Origin: Gilvimarinus sp. 2_MG-2023
Lineage (GTDB): Bacteria; Pseudomonadota; Gammaproteobacteria; Pseudomonadales; Cellvibrionaceae
Assembly: GCF_030547685.1 (NCBI RefSeq)
Contig: NZ_JAUOQM010000035.1
Location: 5,986 to 69,985 of the forward strand
Direction of reading: 5' to 3'
Length of the DNA stretch: 64,000 bases
Both the position numbers and the translations under genes were made by a program. Below, one piece after another: positions 27,001 through 34,666 of this stretch. Under the pieces are notes generated by a model. The model was not told where the DNA came from and made no database searches. It was given only the letters and a program-made list of their open reading frames with translations. The stretch's first letter is position 1. Every line of letters starts with the position of its first letter.

Positions 27001-27178
27001 TGCTGTTGGATGGCTCGTGAACAACGGTGATCTTGGCATCGTTAACTGGTTGACCGTTAGCGTCTGTGACAATCCCTTGAATGGCCGAGCTGGTTTCCTG
27101 TGCAATACTTGGTAGCGCAATACCCATCGTAGCGGCAATGGCGATTGGTAATGCGTTTTTTAAAAATCTTTTTTTCAT
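24032..27178 (-). CDS. TonB-dependent receptor with carboxypeptidase-regulatory-like N-terminal domain
   Basis: The 1048-residue outer-membrane receptor has a signal peptide (MKKRFLKNALPIAIAATMG, cleavage near SIAQE). A carboxypeptidase-regulatory-like beta domain follows (SAIQGIVTDANGQPVNDAKI), then a plug and a 22-strand-type barrel ending in Phe (ELRIGFRYDF). The ATG at 27178 is preceded by GGGATAAA; the frame extends uselessly to 27259. This Oar-like subclass imports large substrates or has structural roles. The divergent neighbour is a phosphatase-fold lipoprotein with a PHO-box-like array between them, which suggests uptake of phosphorus compounds (inference). Confidence 0.9.
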   Translation of the reverse strand: MKKRFLKNALPIAIAATMGIALPSIAQETSSAIQGIVTDANGQPVNDAKITVVHEPSNSTSNVQLGESGRFNVRGLRVGGPYTVTVESDNGTREVEDLYLTLGDAYQIEVIVGAAMAEEMLVMGNAEEQNYAAVGPSSSFSIQDLASAPAINRDIKDLVKIDPRIYVDEAFADSIQCAGANPRFNSLTVDGVRMNDNFGLNSNGYPTERMPFSYDSIDQVAVELAPFDVQYGGFSACNINAVTKAGDNEIHGGVFFDYTDDSMTGDSLEGSPIDIAPFDEQRYGFHLGGPIIKDKLFFFASYEKLEGVNTFGRGTADANVATPVQGVSADQLAQIEQIANDVYDYDPGSLPSSLPVEDEKILVKLDWNISESHRASFAYNYNDGFSISQSDGDSNELEFSNHYYERGAELTSYVTQLFSDWSDNFSTEVKVGYQELDNRQLSLGGTEFGEVQITTYNDHDNDGNDSRATVYMGSDDSRHANKLTYDSLNLKFAGTYRLDHQTFLFGYERETFDIFNMFIQEAEGEYRFDSIEDFAAGTPSRITYENAAGTNIKDDAAASFEYAINTLYLQDEIFLDGGDLRIVAGLRYDWYESDDVPAQNYDILSSYTIDNRQNLDGADLLQPRLGFNWNLSDALEIHGGLGLYSGGNPNVWISNSYSNDGVTQIEVQDRSGDSILDMDYTGEGRPIYDIPQHMYDAVANREGSNGGVNLLDPDFEVPSVWKLALGTSYELGGNTILSADLLYSQYEDAAIISDISRVQTGTAFDGRPIYDSVDGRSQDFMLTNVKGDSGEAITLSMGVSKHWDFGLETSFGYAYTESEDVNPMTSSVAFSNYVNLATADPENPGTATSNYNIPHRFTTKIAFDHEFFGDYATRVTLFGSANEGRPYSYTMNDGFVFGDSTGFIERHLLYVPTGESDSNVVYGENFDVDAFNEFVDSEGLDRGQIMDRNEIYSDWWIKFDLKIEQELPGFMKGHKSSLFMVVENLGNLLNDDWGVQYEASFPRAQTAVDFSMDDQGRYVYEEFRDPAGQTRVGGASLWELRIGFRYDF

Positions 27179-27342
27179 GGCAGTTTTATCCCGTTTGGTT
27201 GCTCCATGGTCGTTTGGCCAATGCGCGCACATAAAAGCCCGCCGATGCTTCGTTGGCATCAGTATTCGTGTTTGTATGGCGGGAAATTATTAGTATTGTT
27301 TGCGTGTTGGCTGGTTGACACTAACCTACGAATGCGAACATT

Positions 27343-27382
27343 CAGTGACTGTACTGTGACGATACCTTGACAAAACTGTGAC
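27343..27382 (+). promoter_or_regulatory. PHO-box-like array of four direct repeats
   Basis: Four heptamers with an 11-bp period read CAGTGAC, CTGTGAC, CCTTGAC and CTGTGAC (starts 27343, 27354, 27365, 27376), separated by AT-rich 4-bp spacers. PhoB binds CTGTCAT-like heptamers with exactly this spacing. The array lies 69 bp ahead of the phosphatase-like lipoprotein gene and about 165 bp from the divergent receptor gene, so either or both may be phosphate-starvation induced. Confidence 0.65.
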
Positions 27383-27450
27383 AGAAATTTTCATGTTTAT
27401 GTCATTAGTGGCCGTTACTCTAACCATTCTTATGAATTGGGGAGTGGATA

Positions 27451-28653
27451 ATGAAAACGGCTAAGGGCGAGTATCGCGGGAAAGTAAAGTTTATAGGCTT
27501 GGCGTTGGTCGCTGTATGGGGCATGCTTTTAATGAGTGCTTGTCAAAGTAATAACCCAACAGAGGTTTCTATGCCCATACGTGTGGCCACTTTTAATGTG
27601 AGTATGGAGGCGCGCAATTATCAATCTGACTCCGCACTGTTAAGTGATCAGGTGCTGCCCCAGGCGCTTGACGCCCGGGCTGAACAAATTGTGAACATTG
27701 CCAAGGTGATTCAAGCAGTTCGGCCCGATATTGTGTTGCTCAATGAGTTTGATTACAGCGCAACGCCCTATGCAACCATTGAGCACTTTAAACAGCAGTT
27801 TTTGAATGTGGGGGACCAACCGGTAGATTACCCCTATGTGTATACCTCGCCGGTGAATACCGGCGAACTGTTTCCCGTCGACTTAGATGGGGACGGCGAG
27901 ATCCGTCAACCCGCCGATACCTACGGTTTTGGTTATTTTCCCGGTCATTACGGTATGGTATTGCTCAGCCGCTACCCGATAGTTCACCAAGCGGTGCGCA
28001 CCTTTCAAACTTTTCGCTGGCAAGATATGCCCGACGCTTTAGCGCCTGAGATTGATGGCCAGCCCTACTACCAGCCAGAGCAGTGGCAAGCGATGCGTCT
28101 CTCGTCTAAATCTCACTGGGATGTGCCGGTTAAGGTGGGTGATACTGAGGTGCATATTCTAGCCAGCCATCCCACCCCACCTGTGTTTGATGGGCCGGAA
28201 GATCGCAACGGCCGTCGCAATCACGATGAAATTAGACTTTGGCTGGATTATGTAGCGGGCAATGCCGATTATTTATACGACGATCACGGCGCGTATGGAG
28301 GTTTGGCGCAGGGGGCTCATTTTGTGATTGTCGGGGACCTGAACGCCTCGGCAACCGAGGGAGATGGCCGCCGGGTTATGATGCAGCGCCTGTTAAACCA
28401 TCCCAGAGTTTACGACCCAAAACCTGCAAGCCCCGGGGCTAGTGCGGCTCGCCCTGATCAGCCCGGCAGTGAATACCATACTGCCGCCTGGGGGATGAGG
28501 GCCGATTATGTGTTGCCATCGCAATCGCTCACAGCTCAAGCCTCCGGCGTTTTTTGGCCCACGCCAGAAGAGCCGTTGCACTATTTAGTGAAAGATCGTC
28601 AATCGAGCTCTGACCATCGGTTGGTTTGGGTCGACCTTTTACTGCCTGAATGA
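27451..28653 (+). CDS. Endonuclease/exonuclease/phosphatase-family lipoprotein
   Basis: The 400-residue protein has a signal peptide with lipobox LMSACQ and an EEP (DNase I-like) fold. It has RVATFNVSMEARN at the start with the metal Asn, VLLNEFDY with the metal Glu, LASHPTPP, VGDLNASATEGDG with the Asp-Asn pair, and SSDHRLVWVDL with the catalytic Asp-His. It is expected to be an extracytoplasmic phosphodiesterase or phosphatase. The PHO-box-like array upstream supports a phosphorus-scavenging role. It uses the ATG at 27451 with GGGGAGTGG upstream. Confidence 0.88.
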   Translation: MKTAKGEYRGKVKFIGLALVAVWGMLLMSACQSNNPTEVSMPIRVATFNVSMEARNYQSDSALLSDQVLPQALDARAEQIVNIAKVIQAVRPDIVLLNEFDYSATPYATIEHFKQQFLNVGDQPVDYPYVYTSPVNTGELFPVDLDGDGEIRQPADTYGFGYFPGHYGMVLLSRYPIVHQAVRTFQTFRWQDMPDALAPEIDGQPYYQPEQWQAMRLSSKSHWDVPVKVGDTEVHILASHPTPPVFDGPEDRNGRRNHDEIRLWLDYVAGNADYLYDDHGAYGGLAQGAHFVIVGDLNASATEGDGRRVMMQRLLNHPRVYDPKPASPGASAARPDQPGSEYHTAAWGMRADYVLPSQSLTAQASGVFWPTPEEPLHYLVKDRQSSSDHRLVWVDLLLPE

Positions 28654-29014
28654 TGTTCTGAAAGCCGTAGAGTTTATGTTATGCACTAAAACACTTAAGT
28701 TGTTGGTCATTGTGCGTGAAATTCAGGGAAAATTCGCAATATTGTCGATTTTACGGACTGAGTCCGTGGCGAGGCCTGACGAGGTAAGTATAAGCTTTGG
28801 GTACTGGCGGCTTAATATATAGCCATATCATCTGTTTAATCTTTCGGCTATCTCTATTTCGTTTAATAGAAATGTTGAGTTTGGGTGGAAGTTTACGCTA
28901 TCTGGTCAATACTTAAATGACTGAAGGTTGCAAAGTTTCCCTGTTTCGCCTTCGGTGGGCCCAGTGGCTCGGCAGGATCTTTCCTTTAAGTTACTCCTAG
29001 AATGGTCTTTTTTA
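28654..29014. other. Gene-free interval, possible small-RNA region
   Basis: No open frame is supportable across these 360 bases. ACGGACT-G-AGTCCGT at 28753-28767 is a perfect 7-bp hairpin, and the right part (28915-29000) contains GC-rich segments. It ends at a strong intrinsic terminator far from the upstream gene's stop, so a separate short transcript is possible. I recognise no known RNA family. Confidence 0.35.
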
Positions 29015-29045
29015 CCGACGCTTCCCCCAAAGCGTCGGTTTTTTT
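29015..29045 (+). terminator. Strong intrinsic terminator
   Basis: CCGACGCTT pairs perfectly with AAGCGTCGG around a C-rich 6-nt loop and is followed by seven T residues on the plus strand. Confidence 0.85.
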
Positions 29046-29079
29046 ATATTTGAGCTTTGGTCTAGCAGCTTGAGCGCCA

Positions 29080-29109
29080 TTTACAGTGTTTTTTCCCTTA
29101 AGCTATAAT
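29080..29109 (+). promoter_or_regulatory. Sigma-70 promoter for the zinc-ribbon membrane protein
   Basis: TTTACA at 29080-29085 and a perfect TATAAT at 29104-29109 are separated by 18 bp. The predicted leader of about 140 nt contains a GGCGGAG/CTCCGCC hairpin at 29178-29202 before the chosen start. Confidence 0.6.
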
Positions 29110-29255
29110 CCCAGCGGCTCTTTGAGAGGCTGTTAGGGTTCCGACTGATTCCGCAGCGTACTTCGTTCGGGATGAGGGGCGGAGGTTCAAATGCTCTCCG
29201 CCGCATGCCGCATATACCAATAAATGATCAGCAAAAGGATTTAAAGCAAAGAGCT

Positions 29256-30671
29256 ATGGCGCAGCAAAAATGTGATTATGTGAAGGGGGCCAGAGCCGCA
29301 TGGCACTGTGAGCTTTGCAATGTAAACTTCAGTGAGCAATGCATACCCGATGGCTACAACCCCCAGTGGGGCAAACAGGGTCCAATCTGTGTTAAGTGCC
29401 ACTCTCCCCTAAAAGACTTAGATGATCCCAGTGCTTACCTGCCTTTTTGGCAAGTGGTTCCCTATTTGTTTATATACCCACTGCATTTTAATGCGCTTTT
29501 ATTGATGCTAATTGGCGCCGGAGGCGTCTGGTTGGTGGGCGGTGGAGCCCCCGGGTACATTTACAGCTTTATATTTTCTATCGTGTCAATTAAGTACTTT
29601 CTGACCGTAATTTCCAAGCGGGCTGAGGGGCGGCGCTGGGCACCGAGCTTGATTGAGCTTGCCAAGCCGGACCCCCATATGTTGTTTCTACAGCTGATCG
29701 GCGTGTATGTGCTGTTCTCGGCCGGCACTTTGGCCGCAACACTGCTGGCGGGCGTATGGTTGGGGTTGGCGAGTTTGGTTTTTATTACCGCAGCGCTGCC
29801 GGCCTGTGTGATGATATTGGCCATCGACAGAAATATGTTCTCGGCGGTCAATCCGGCACGGCTGTTTCCCCTGATATTGGAAGTCGGTATCGGCCCTTAT
29901 TTTGCCCTATGGCTAATGACTGCGGCGATCGGGGGAATGTCGTCGGCGCTGAGTTATTGGCTCGAACCCCAGTTGAGTGAGGTGTGGTTATTGCCCGTAC
30001 TGACTGCCATTGGGCTGTATTTTTCGTTAGTTTTACATGCGTTACTGGGTTATGTCTTATTTCAATATCGCGATACGATTGCCGGCGCTTCCTTGTCCCA
30101 CAATGAGCCTAAACTGGAAGGGGATGAATTTCGCAAAGCGCGGCTCTTGGGGGCCATGACGGTCTTTGAAAAAATGGGTGACATCGAGCGTTTGCGCCAG
30201 CCGATGCGCGACCTATTGGATGTCTGTCGCGACGACCTTGAAGTGCACCGGCGCTATCAAGGTCTGTTGATGCGGTTGAATAACGATCCAGACGCACTTG
30301 CCAAGCATACCGATTACTTACTGGGGCTCTTGCTCGATGCCAAGAAAAACACCGAGGCACTGGCATTGGTGAAAGATGTGTATGCGTTATTTGCAGGTTA
30401 CCGTTTGCGTCATGCGCCGACGGCATTAAAACTGGCCCGATTGCTGACTAAGAAAAAGGAGCCGCGCTTGTTGGTGCAAGTCACCGCTAATTTACATAAG
30501 CGTGTTACTGCTACACCAGAGGTGGCGGCGGTGTATCTACTCGTGGCACAAGCGCTGGCAGGGCCTTTGGCGGAGCCTGCTAAGGCTAAGGCTGTTGTAG
30601 CTTATACGTTAAAGGTTTATCCCACCGCACCCGAGAGCAAGGCGCTAGCAAAGCTTAGCCGCTCTCTATAG
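29256..30671 (+). CDS. Membrane protein with N-terminal zinc ribbon and C-terminal helical repeats
   Basis: The 471-residue protein has an N-terminal zinc-binding region with CDYVKGARAAWHCELC and CVKC pairs, like a B-box or zinc ribbon. About six to eight hydrophobic helices follow between residues 60 and 290. The C-terminal soluble helical part (residues 310-471) has TPR-like character (KKEPRLLVQVTANLHKRV). I do not recognise the family. I chose the ATG at 29256 so that the first zinc Cys falls at residue 5; ATGs at 29172 and 29205 are also in frame. Confidence 0.7.
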   Translation: MAQQKCDYVKGARAAWHCELCNVNFSEQCIPDGYNPQWGKQGPICVKCHSPLKDLDDPSAYLPFWQVVPYLFIYPLHFNALLLMLIGAGGVWLVGGGAPGYIYSFIFSIVSIKYFLTVISKRAEGRRWAPSLIELAKPDPHMLFLQLIGVYVLFSAGTLAATLLAGVWLGLASLVFITAALPACVMILAIDRNMFSAVNPARLFPLILEVGIGPYFALWLMTAAIGGMSSALSYWLEPQLSEVWLLPVLTAIGLYFSLVLHALLGYVLFQYRDTIAGASLSHNEPKLEGDEFRKARLLGAMTVFEKMGDIERLRQPMRDLLDVCRDDLEVHRRYQGLLMRLNNDPDALAKHTDYLLGLLLDAKKNTEALALVKDVYALFAGYRLRHAPTALKLARLLTKKKEPRLLVQVTANLHKRVTATPEVAAVYLLVAQALAGPLAEPAKAKAVVAYTLKVYPTAPESKALAKLSRSL

Positions 30672-30698
30672 TGTGGGAAGCCAAAGCCGAGTTGTTGC

Positions 30699-31523
30699 TC
30701 AGTTGAATTGATGCTCAATGCTGGGAAATTCACCGCTTTTGACATGGTCGCGATAGAGCTTTAGGGCGCTGGGAATATCGCCGGCTTGTCGCAAGAAATT
30801 TTTGGAAAATTTCGGCGGCTGCGGCGTCAGGCCTAGAATATCGTTAATCACCAGTACTTGGGCGTCGGTTTGATCACCGGCGCCGATACCGATCACTGGA
30901 ATGTCCGATTGCTGGGTAATCTCGGTGCCTAGGGCCGAGGGGACGCACTCCACCAACAGTAAATCGGCACCGGCTTGATTGAGTATTTTGGTATCTTCTA
31001 AAAGCGTTTGAGCGCGCGCGTCTTGCCGTCCTTGCACCCGAAAACCACCAAATTTATGCACTGATTGCGGGGTAAGGCCTATGTGGGCGCAAACCGGAAT
31101 GCCCCGGTCGGACAGCATACGAACGGTGTCGGCCAGCCAGGCACCACCTTCAATCTTCACCATATGCGCACCGGCCTGCATAATACGAGCGGCGTTGGTT
31201 AGCGCTTGCTCTGGCGTGGCATAGGTCATAAACGGCAAGTCGCCGATGATTAGAGATTTATCGTTGCCGCGTGCCACTGCCTCAACGTGGTAAATCATCT
31301 GCTCCATGGTGACGGGAATCACGGAGTCGTAACCCAGCACCGTCATGCCCAGTGAGTCGCCAATCAGTACCACTTCAACCGAACACTTTTGTGCCATAGC
31401 GGCCATGGGGGCATCGTACAGCGATACCATGACGAATTTTTCTTGGCCACGCATCTTGTGCAGGGTTTGCAAGGTGACTTGTTTCTCCAGACCGCCTGAG
31501 TTGTCTGCTTGAACGTAAGGCAT
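30699..31523 (-). CDS. panB: 3-methyl-2-oxobutanoate hydroxymethyltransferase
   Basis: PanB makes ketopantoate from 2-oxoisovalerate and methylenetetrahydrofolate in pantothenate synthesis. The 274-residue product has SLYDAPMAAMAQKC, VLIGDSLGMTVLGYDSVIPVT, GDLPFMTY, KIEGG, and PVCAHIGLTPQSVH. I use the ATG at 31523 with AGGAAA upstream. It follows the deoxynucleoside kinase gene by 16 bp. panC, its usual partner, is not adjacent. Confidence 0.95.
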   Translation of the reverse strand: MPYVQADNSGGLEKQVTLQTLHKMRGQEKFVMVSLYDAPMAAMAQKCSVEVVLIGDSLGMTVLGYDSVIPVTMEQMIYHVEAVARGNDKSLIIGDLPFMTYATPEQALTNAARIMQAGAHMVKIEGGAWLADTVRMLSDRGIPVCAHIGLTPQSVHKFGGFRVQGRQDARAQTLLEDTKILNQAGADLLLVECVPSALGTEITQQSDIPVIGIGAGDQTDAQVLVINDILGLTPQPPKFSKNFLRQAGDIPSALKLYRDHVKSGEFPSIEHQFN

Positions 31524-31539
31524 GGTGTGGTTTCCTGTA

Positions 31540-32223
31540 TTAAAGCGCGGGGGTGGGGTTGTAGTAGTGACGGCCATTTTTAATCGTCACAATGTATTCC
31601 ACCAGCTGTTGAAAGTGCTCTCGGTTATCGGCCAAGTTTAAATCCTGAGCGTTGACGATTAGCAGCGGCGCCTGATCGTAATAGTGGAAAAACTCAGTAT
31701 AGGCGTTGTTGAGAATTTTTAAATAATCATCACTAATGGATTGCTCAAACTTTACTCCGCGTTGGCGCACGCGTGACTGCAGTACATCCAGCGGGGCTTG
31801 TAGATAAATCACGAGATCCGGTTGGGGCGCATCTAAGGTTAACTTATTGTACACCTGCTGGTAGATGGCCAGTTCATCGTCATCGAGAGTCACTTGAGCA
31901 AACAGTTGATCCTTCTCAATCATAAAATCGGCAATGCGGGTCGGGCTAAACATATCGTCCTGACGCAATTGCTGAATTTGTCCGGCGCGCTGGAATAGAA
32001 AGAACAGTTGCGTTTGTAGGGCTACGGATTTGGGGTCTAGATAAAACCGCTCCAGAAACGGGTTTTCCTGCGGAGCTTCTTGCAGTAGGTCATAATTGAA
32101 TAACTGGGCCAAATTGCGGCTAAGAGTGGTTTTCCCCACACCGATGGGCCCTTCTACGGCAATATAGCCTGGCAATTCGACGCCACTTAAATCCAGCGCT
32201 AATTTCTCGAACACATCCGACAC
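31540..32223 (-). CDS. Deoxynucleoside kinase
   Basis: The 227-residue protein belongs to the dNK/dGK family that phosphorylates deoxynucleosides for salvage. It has a P-loop AVEGPIGVGKTTLS, EAPQENPFLERFY with the substrate Glu, RIADFMIEKD with the ERS/DRH-like position replaced, and the lid-type RVRQRGVKFEQ. The nucleoside preference is not readable. It lies between folK and panB in a leftward cluster, which suggests cotranscription with folate and pantothenate genes. Confidence 0.88.
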   Translation of the reverse strand: MSDVFEKLALDLSGVELPGYIAVEGPIGVGKTTLSRNLAQLFNYDLLQEAPQENPFLERFYLDPKSVALQTQLFFLFQRAGQIQQLRQDDMFSPTRIADFMIEKDQLFAQVTLDDDELAIYQQVYNKLTLDAPQPDLVIYLQAPLDVLQSRVRQRGVKFEQSISDDYLKILNNAYTEFFHYYDQAPLLIVNAQDLNLADNREHFQQLVEYIVTIKNGRHYYNPTPAL

Positions 32224-32247
32224 AGCGATCTCCTATTGCATGGGTGT

Positions 32248-32772
32248 TTATTTTAACGAGTCACCGATACCAGTGCCAGTTGGCGGGTCGAGAGGGGTGA
32301 TGTCTGCACGGTTACACTGCTCAGCCAGCGCTTGCAGGTTTTGGCCGTCAGGCAGTTGAATGCCTGGGGCGATATCCGCCAAGGGGAGCAAGACAAAACT
32401 GCGCTGGGTAAGAAAGGGGTGGGGAACCTGCAAGCGCTCGGTATCAATATGCGCATCGCCGTAGAGCAGGATGTCCAGATCCAGTGTGCGTGGCCCCCAG
32501 TGCTGCAATCGTTCGCGACCGTGTTGTTGCTCTATGGCTTGCAGATGATCGAGCAGGGTGAGGGCCTCGAGCTGAGTTTCTAAGCAGGCCGCCGCGTTGA
32601 TAAAGTCTGGCTGATTTTGGGGGCCAACAGGTTTGCTGCGATAGTAGCTTGATACATTGATCAGGCGCGATTGGGGAAGCTCTGCCAGAGCTTCAATCGC
32701 GCGCGATAATTGCTGCCGCGGGTCTTCTAAATTACTGCCCAAGCCTAGGTAGGCATAGACCGCTGCACTCAC
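32248..32772 (-). CDS. folK: Hydroxymethyldihydropterin pyrophosphokinase
   Basis: FolK transfers pyrophosphate from ATP to 6-hydroxymethyl-7,8-dihydropterin in folate synthesis. The 174-residue protein has AYLGLGSNLEDPRQQL, SSYYRSKPVGPQNQPDFINAA, and the signature GPRTLDLDILLYGD with PHPFLTQRSFVLLPL. Its start overlaps the pcnB stop by four bases, so translation is probably coupled to poly(A) polymerase, as in Pseudomonas. Confidence 0.96.
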   Translation of the reverse strand: MSAAVYAYLGLGSNLEDPRQQLSRAIEALAELPQSRLINVSSYYRSKPVGPQNQPDFINAAACLETQLEALTLLDHLQAIEQQHGRERLQHWGPRTLDLDILLYGDAHIDTERLQVPHPFLTQRSFVLLPLADIAPGIQLPDGQNLQALAEQCNRADITPLDPPTGTGIGDSLK

Positions 32773-34085
32773 TCCGGGCTCCGCTTCTTGCGCGGTGGGC
32801 GTCGGCTATTGCGTTTTTTGGTCGGCCCTTTAATGGCTTTTACCATGGACTGTTGTTCGGTTTCATCGGCCGCTTGAAACTGGGTCCACCAGTTGCCTAA
32901 GCCATCCATATCTTCGCCGGCGTCTTCGCGCAACAGCAGAAAATCATAAGCGGCACGAAAGCGGGGGTGATCTAGCATTTTAAAGGCGCGACCGCCGCCG
33001 CGCAGTGTTAAGCGGTGCTGTAAATCCCAAATTTCGCGCATAGGAATTAAAAACCGCTTGGGAATTGAGATACGAGCCAGCTGGTGGCCTACCGCATCTG
33101 AGGCGGCTTGAGCAAAGGCCTGACCTTTTGGCATGCCCCGGTTTTGAGCCATAAGTGCTTGTTGTGACGGCCACAGTAGGGCGGCAAAGATAAACGCAGG
33201 GGTGATGGATTTACCGGCCCGGATGCGCTTATCGGTATTGCTCATGCAAAGCTCGGCCATGGCCAGTGCTTTTTCATCGCCAGCGGCGATCAGCGCACCA
33301 CTGTCGGGAAATAGCTGATCGTACAAGCCGTATTCGCGCAACAAGCCAAATGTGGCGGTGGCCGAACCGTTGAGAAAAAGCTTCAATATCTCTTCAAACA
33401 ATCGCGCCGGAGGAATATTGGCTAGCAGCGGTGCCATGGATTTGATGGGCGCGGCTGTGTTCTTCTCAATATTAAAACCGAGCTTGGCGGCAAAACGCGC
33501 TGCGCGCAGCATGCGTACGGGGTCTTCTTCGTAGCGTTCTTTAGGGTTGCCAATCATGCGCAGAGTGCGCTTTTGCAAGTCTTTTAGGCCGCCGGTGTAA
33601 TCGTGTACCGCAAAGCCGTCCAGCGAGTAATACAGTGCGTTGACGGTGAAGTCGCGGCGCACGGCGTCGGAGTGGACGTTGCCATAGACATTGTCGCGCA
33701 GCACCATGCCGTGTTCGTTGCGGGCCGCCTCGTGATGGCCGCGAAAGGTGGTCACTTCGATCATTTCCCGGCCGAAGCGCACATGAACAATTCTAAAGCG
33801 CCGACCGATAATACGGGCGCTGCGAAACAGGCTTTTGACCTGCTCGGGCTTGGCATTGGTGGCAACGTCAAAATCCTTGGGGTGGCCGCCTAGCAGGAGG
33901 TCTCGAACGCCACCGCCCACCAAATAGGCTTCGTAGCCGTGCTGGTTGAGCTGCTTCATTACCCTAATAGCCGCCTGACTAAGCAGCTTGCGTGAGACGC
34001 TGTGCTGATCGCGGGGGATAATAAGGGGCTGTTGGCGTTCAGTGTCGTTGCGTGTAGAGATCAGTTTAAACAGCCGTTTTAACAT
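32769..34085 (-). CDS. pcnB: Poly(A) polymerase I
   Basis: PcnB adds 3' poly(A) tails that promote RNA decay. The 438-residue protein has the nucleotidyltransferase core LVGGGVRDLLLGGHPKDFDVAT with its Asp pair, RRFRIVHVRFG, RRDFTVNALYY, and the RNA-binding domain PVRMLRAARFAAKLGF. The C terminus is very basic (KKRNSRRPPRKKRSPE). It heads pcnB-folK-dNK-panB and lies immediately downstream of the CrcZ-like RNA, as in Pseudomonas. Confidence 0.96.
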   Translation of the reverse strand: MLKRLFKLISTRNDTERQQPLIIPRDQHSVSRKLLSQAAIRVMKQLNQHGYEAYLVGGGVRDLLLGGHPKDFDVATNAKPEQVKSLFRSARIIGRRFRIVHVRFGREMIEVTTFRGHHEAARNEHGMVLRDNVYGNVHSDAVRRDFTVNALYYSLDGFAVHDYTGGLKDLQKRTLRMIGNPKERYEEDPVRMLRAARFAAKLGFNIEKNTAAPIKSMAPLLANIPPARLFEEILKLFLNGSATATFGLLREYGLYDQLFPDSGALIAAGDEKALAMAELCMSNTDKRIRAGKSITPAFIFAALLWPSQQALMAQNRGMPKGQAFAQAASDAVGHQLARISIPKRFLIPMREIWDLQHRLTLRGGGRAFKMLDHPRFRAAYDFLLLREDAGEDMDGLGNWWTQFQAADETEQQSMVKAIKGPTKKRNSRRPPRKKRSPE

Positions 34086-34237
34086 GGAGGGTACTGTGTT
34101 GGTGAAATCATTTTGATTAAGTTATTGGGGTAGGTTGAATCGGTATGGCCGAATTCACCTATTTGACCCATCGAAACCAGATTCTAGCATGGCAAGCCTC
34201 ACGACGGTAGTTAGTGCCAGTTGCTCAGTGTACAGAT

Positions 34238-34657
34238 AGCAAAACGGGAAAGCGTAAGCTTTCCCGTTAGAATGGGCGGCACTTCTTGTTGTGAGGTCAG
34301 TCGTGCACCGATTGCCATAAACAAGGCATTCGGCCGATTTACGCTGCGGTAAGGCAGCCAATGGATTAGTCACAATCCTGCATCCCTGCCCATTCCTTTC
34401 AATTGCGATCCTTCGGTGCCTAGTCAGTCTTAAGCTTAGTCTTCTTCTTATTATCTTTATTCTTATTTGTAGTGTTACGTTTATTATTGTTTGTTGTTTT
34501 TGTCGTTGTGTTTCGTTTCTTATTGTCTATTGTAATTATTATGTTGTTTCAAATTTTTTAATTATTTGTTGTTGTTATTATTAGTTTTGAACTTTTTTAA
34601 TTATTTGTTGTTGTTATTAGTAAGACTACGTTTTTATTGTTTGTTGTTGTTATGTTC
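34238..34657 (-). ncRNA. crcZ: CrcZ-like Hfq/Crc-sequestering small RNA (candidate)
   Basis: This roughly 420-nt transcript lies between cbrB and pcnB, the location of CrcZ in Pseudomonas, where it is about 400 nt long. It begins about 12 nt after a sigma-54 promoter (34667-34683). Its first 220 nt contain almost only A-rich motifs of the AANAANAA kind: several AACAACAA runs, AATAATAA, AATAAGAA. These would bind the distal face of Hfq and relieve Hfq-Crc catabolite repression. A 27-nt block is duplicated with a 39-nt period (34554-34580 and 34593-34619). The more structured 3' half ends at an 11-bp terminator hairpin. Sequence homology to known CrcZ was not tested; the call rests on synteny, promoter and motif content. 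Confidence 0.8.
34243..34268 (-). terminator. Terminator of the CrcZ-like RNA
   Basis: AACGGGAAAGC pairs perfectly with GCTTTCCCGTT over 11 bp around a 4-nt loop. On the minus strand the stem runs into TTTTGC. Confidence 0.8.
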
Positions 34658-34666
34658 GCCCTATAA

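Noticed and set aside
24032-27178. Many long antisense open frames within the TonB-dependent receptor, cbrA and relA genes
   Set aside because: They are shadows of high-GC coding sequence with no family resemblance or start signals.
28915-29000. Possible c-di-GMP (GEMM) riboswitch, from GGTTGCAAAG and GC-rich hairpins
   Set aside because: The conserved GEMM core segments and tetraloop receptor are not present, and the next gene is behind a terminator and a separate promoter.
29178-29204. T-arm-like GGAGGTTCAAATG sequence suggesting a tRNA fragment
   Set aside because: No acceptor, D or anticodon arm can be paired around it. It is better explained as a 7-bp hairpin in the leader of the following gene.
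34155-34373. 72-codon minus-strand open frame upstream of pcnB
   Set aside because: It runs through the terminator hairpin and the 3' half of the CrcZ-like RNA, and its product resembles no protein family I recognise.
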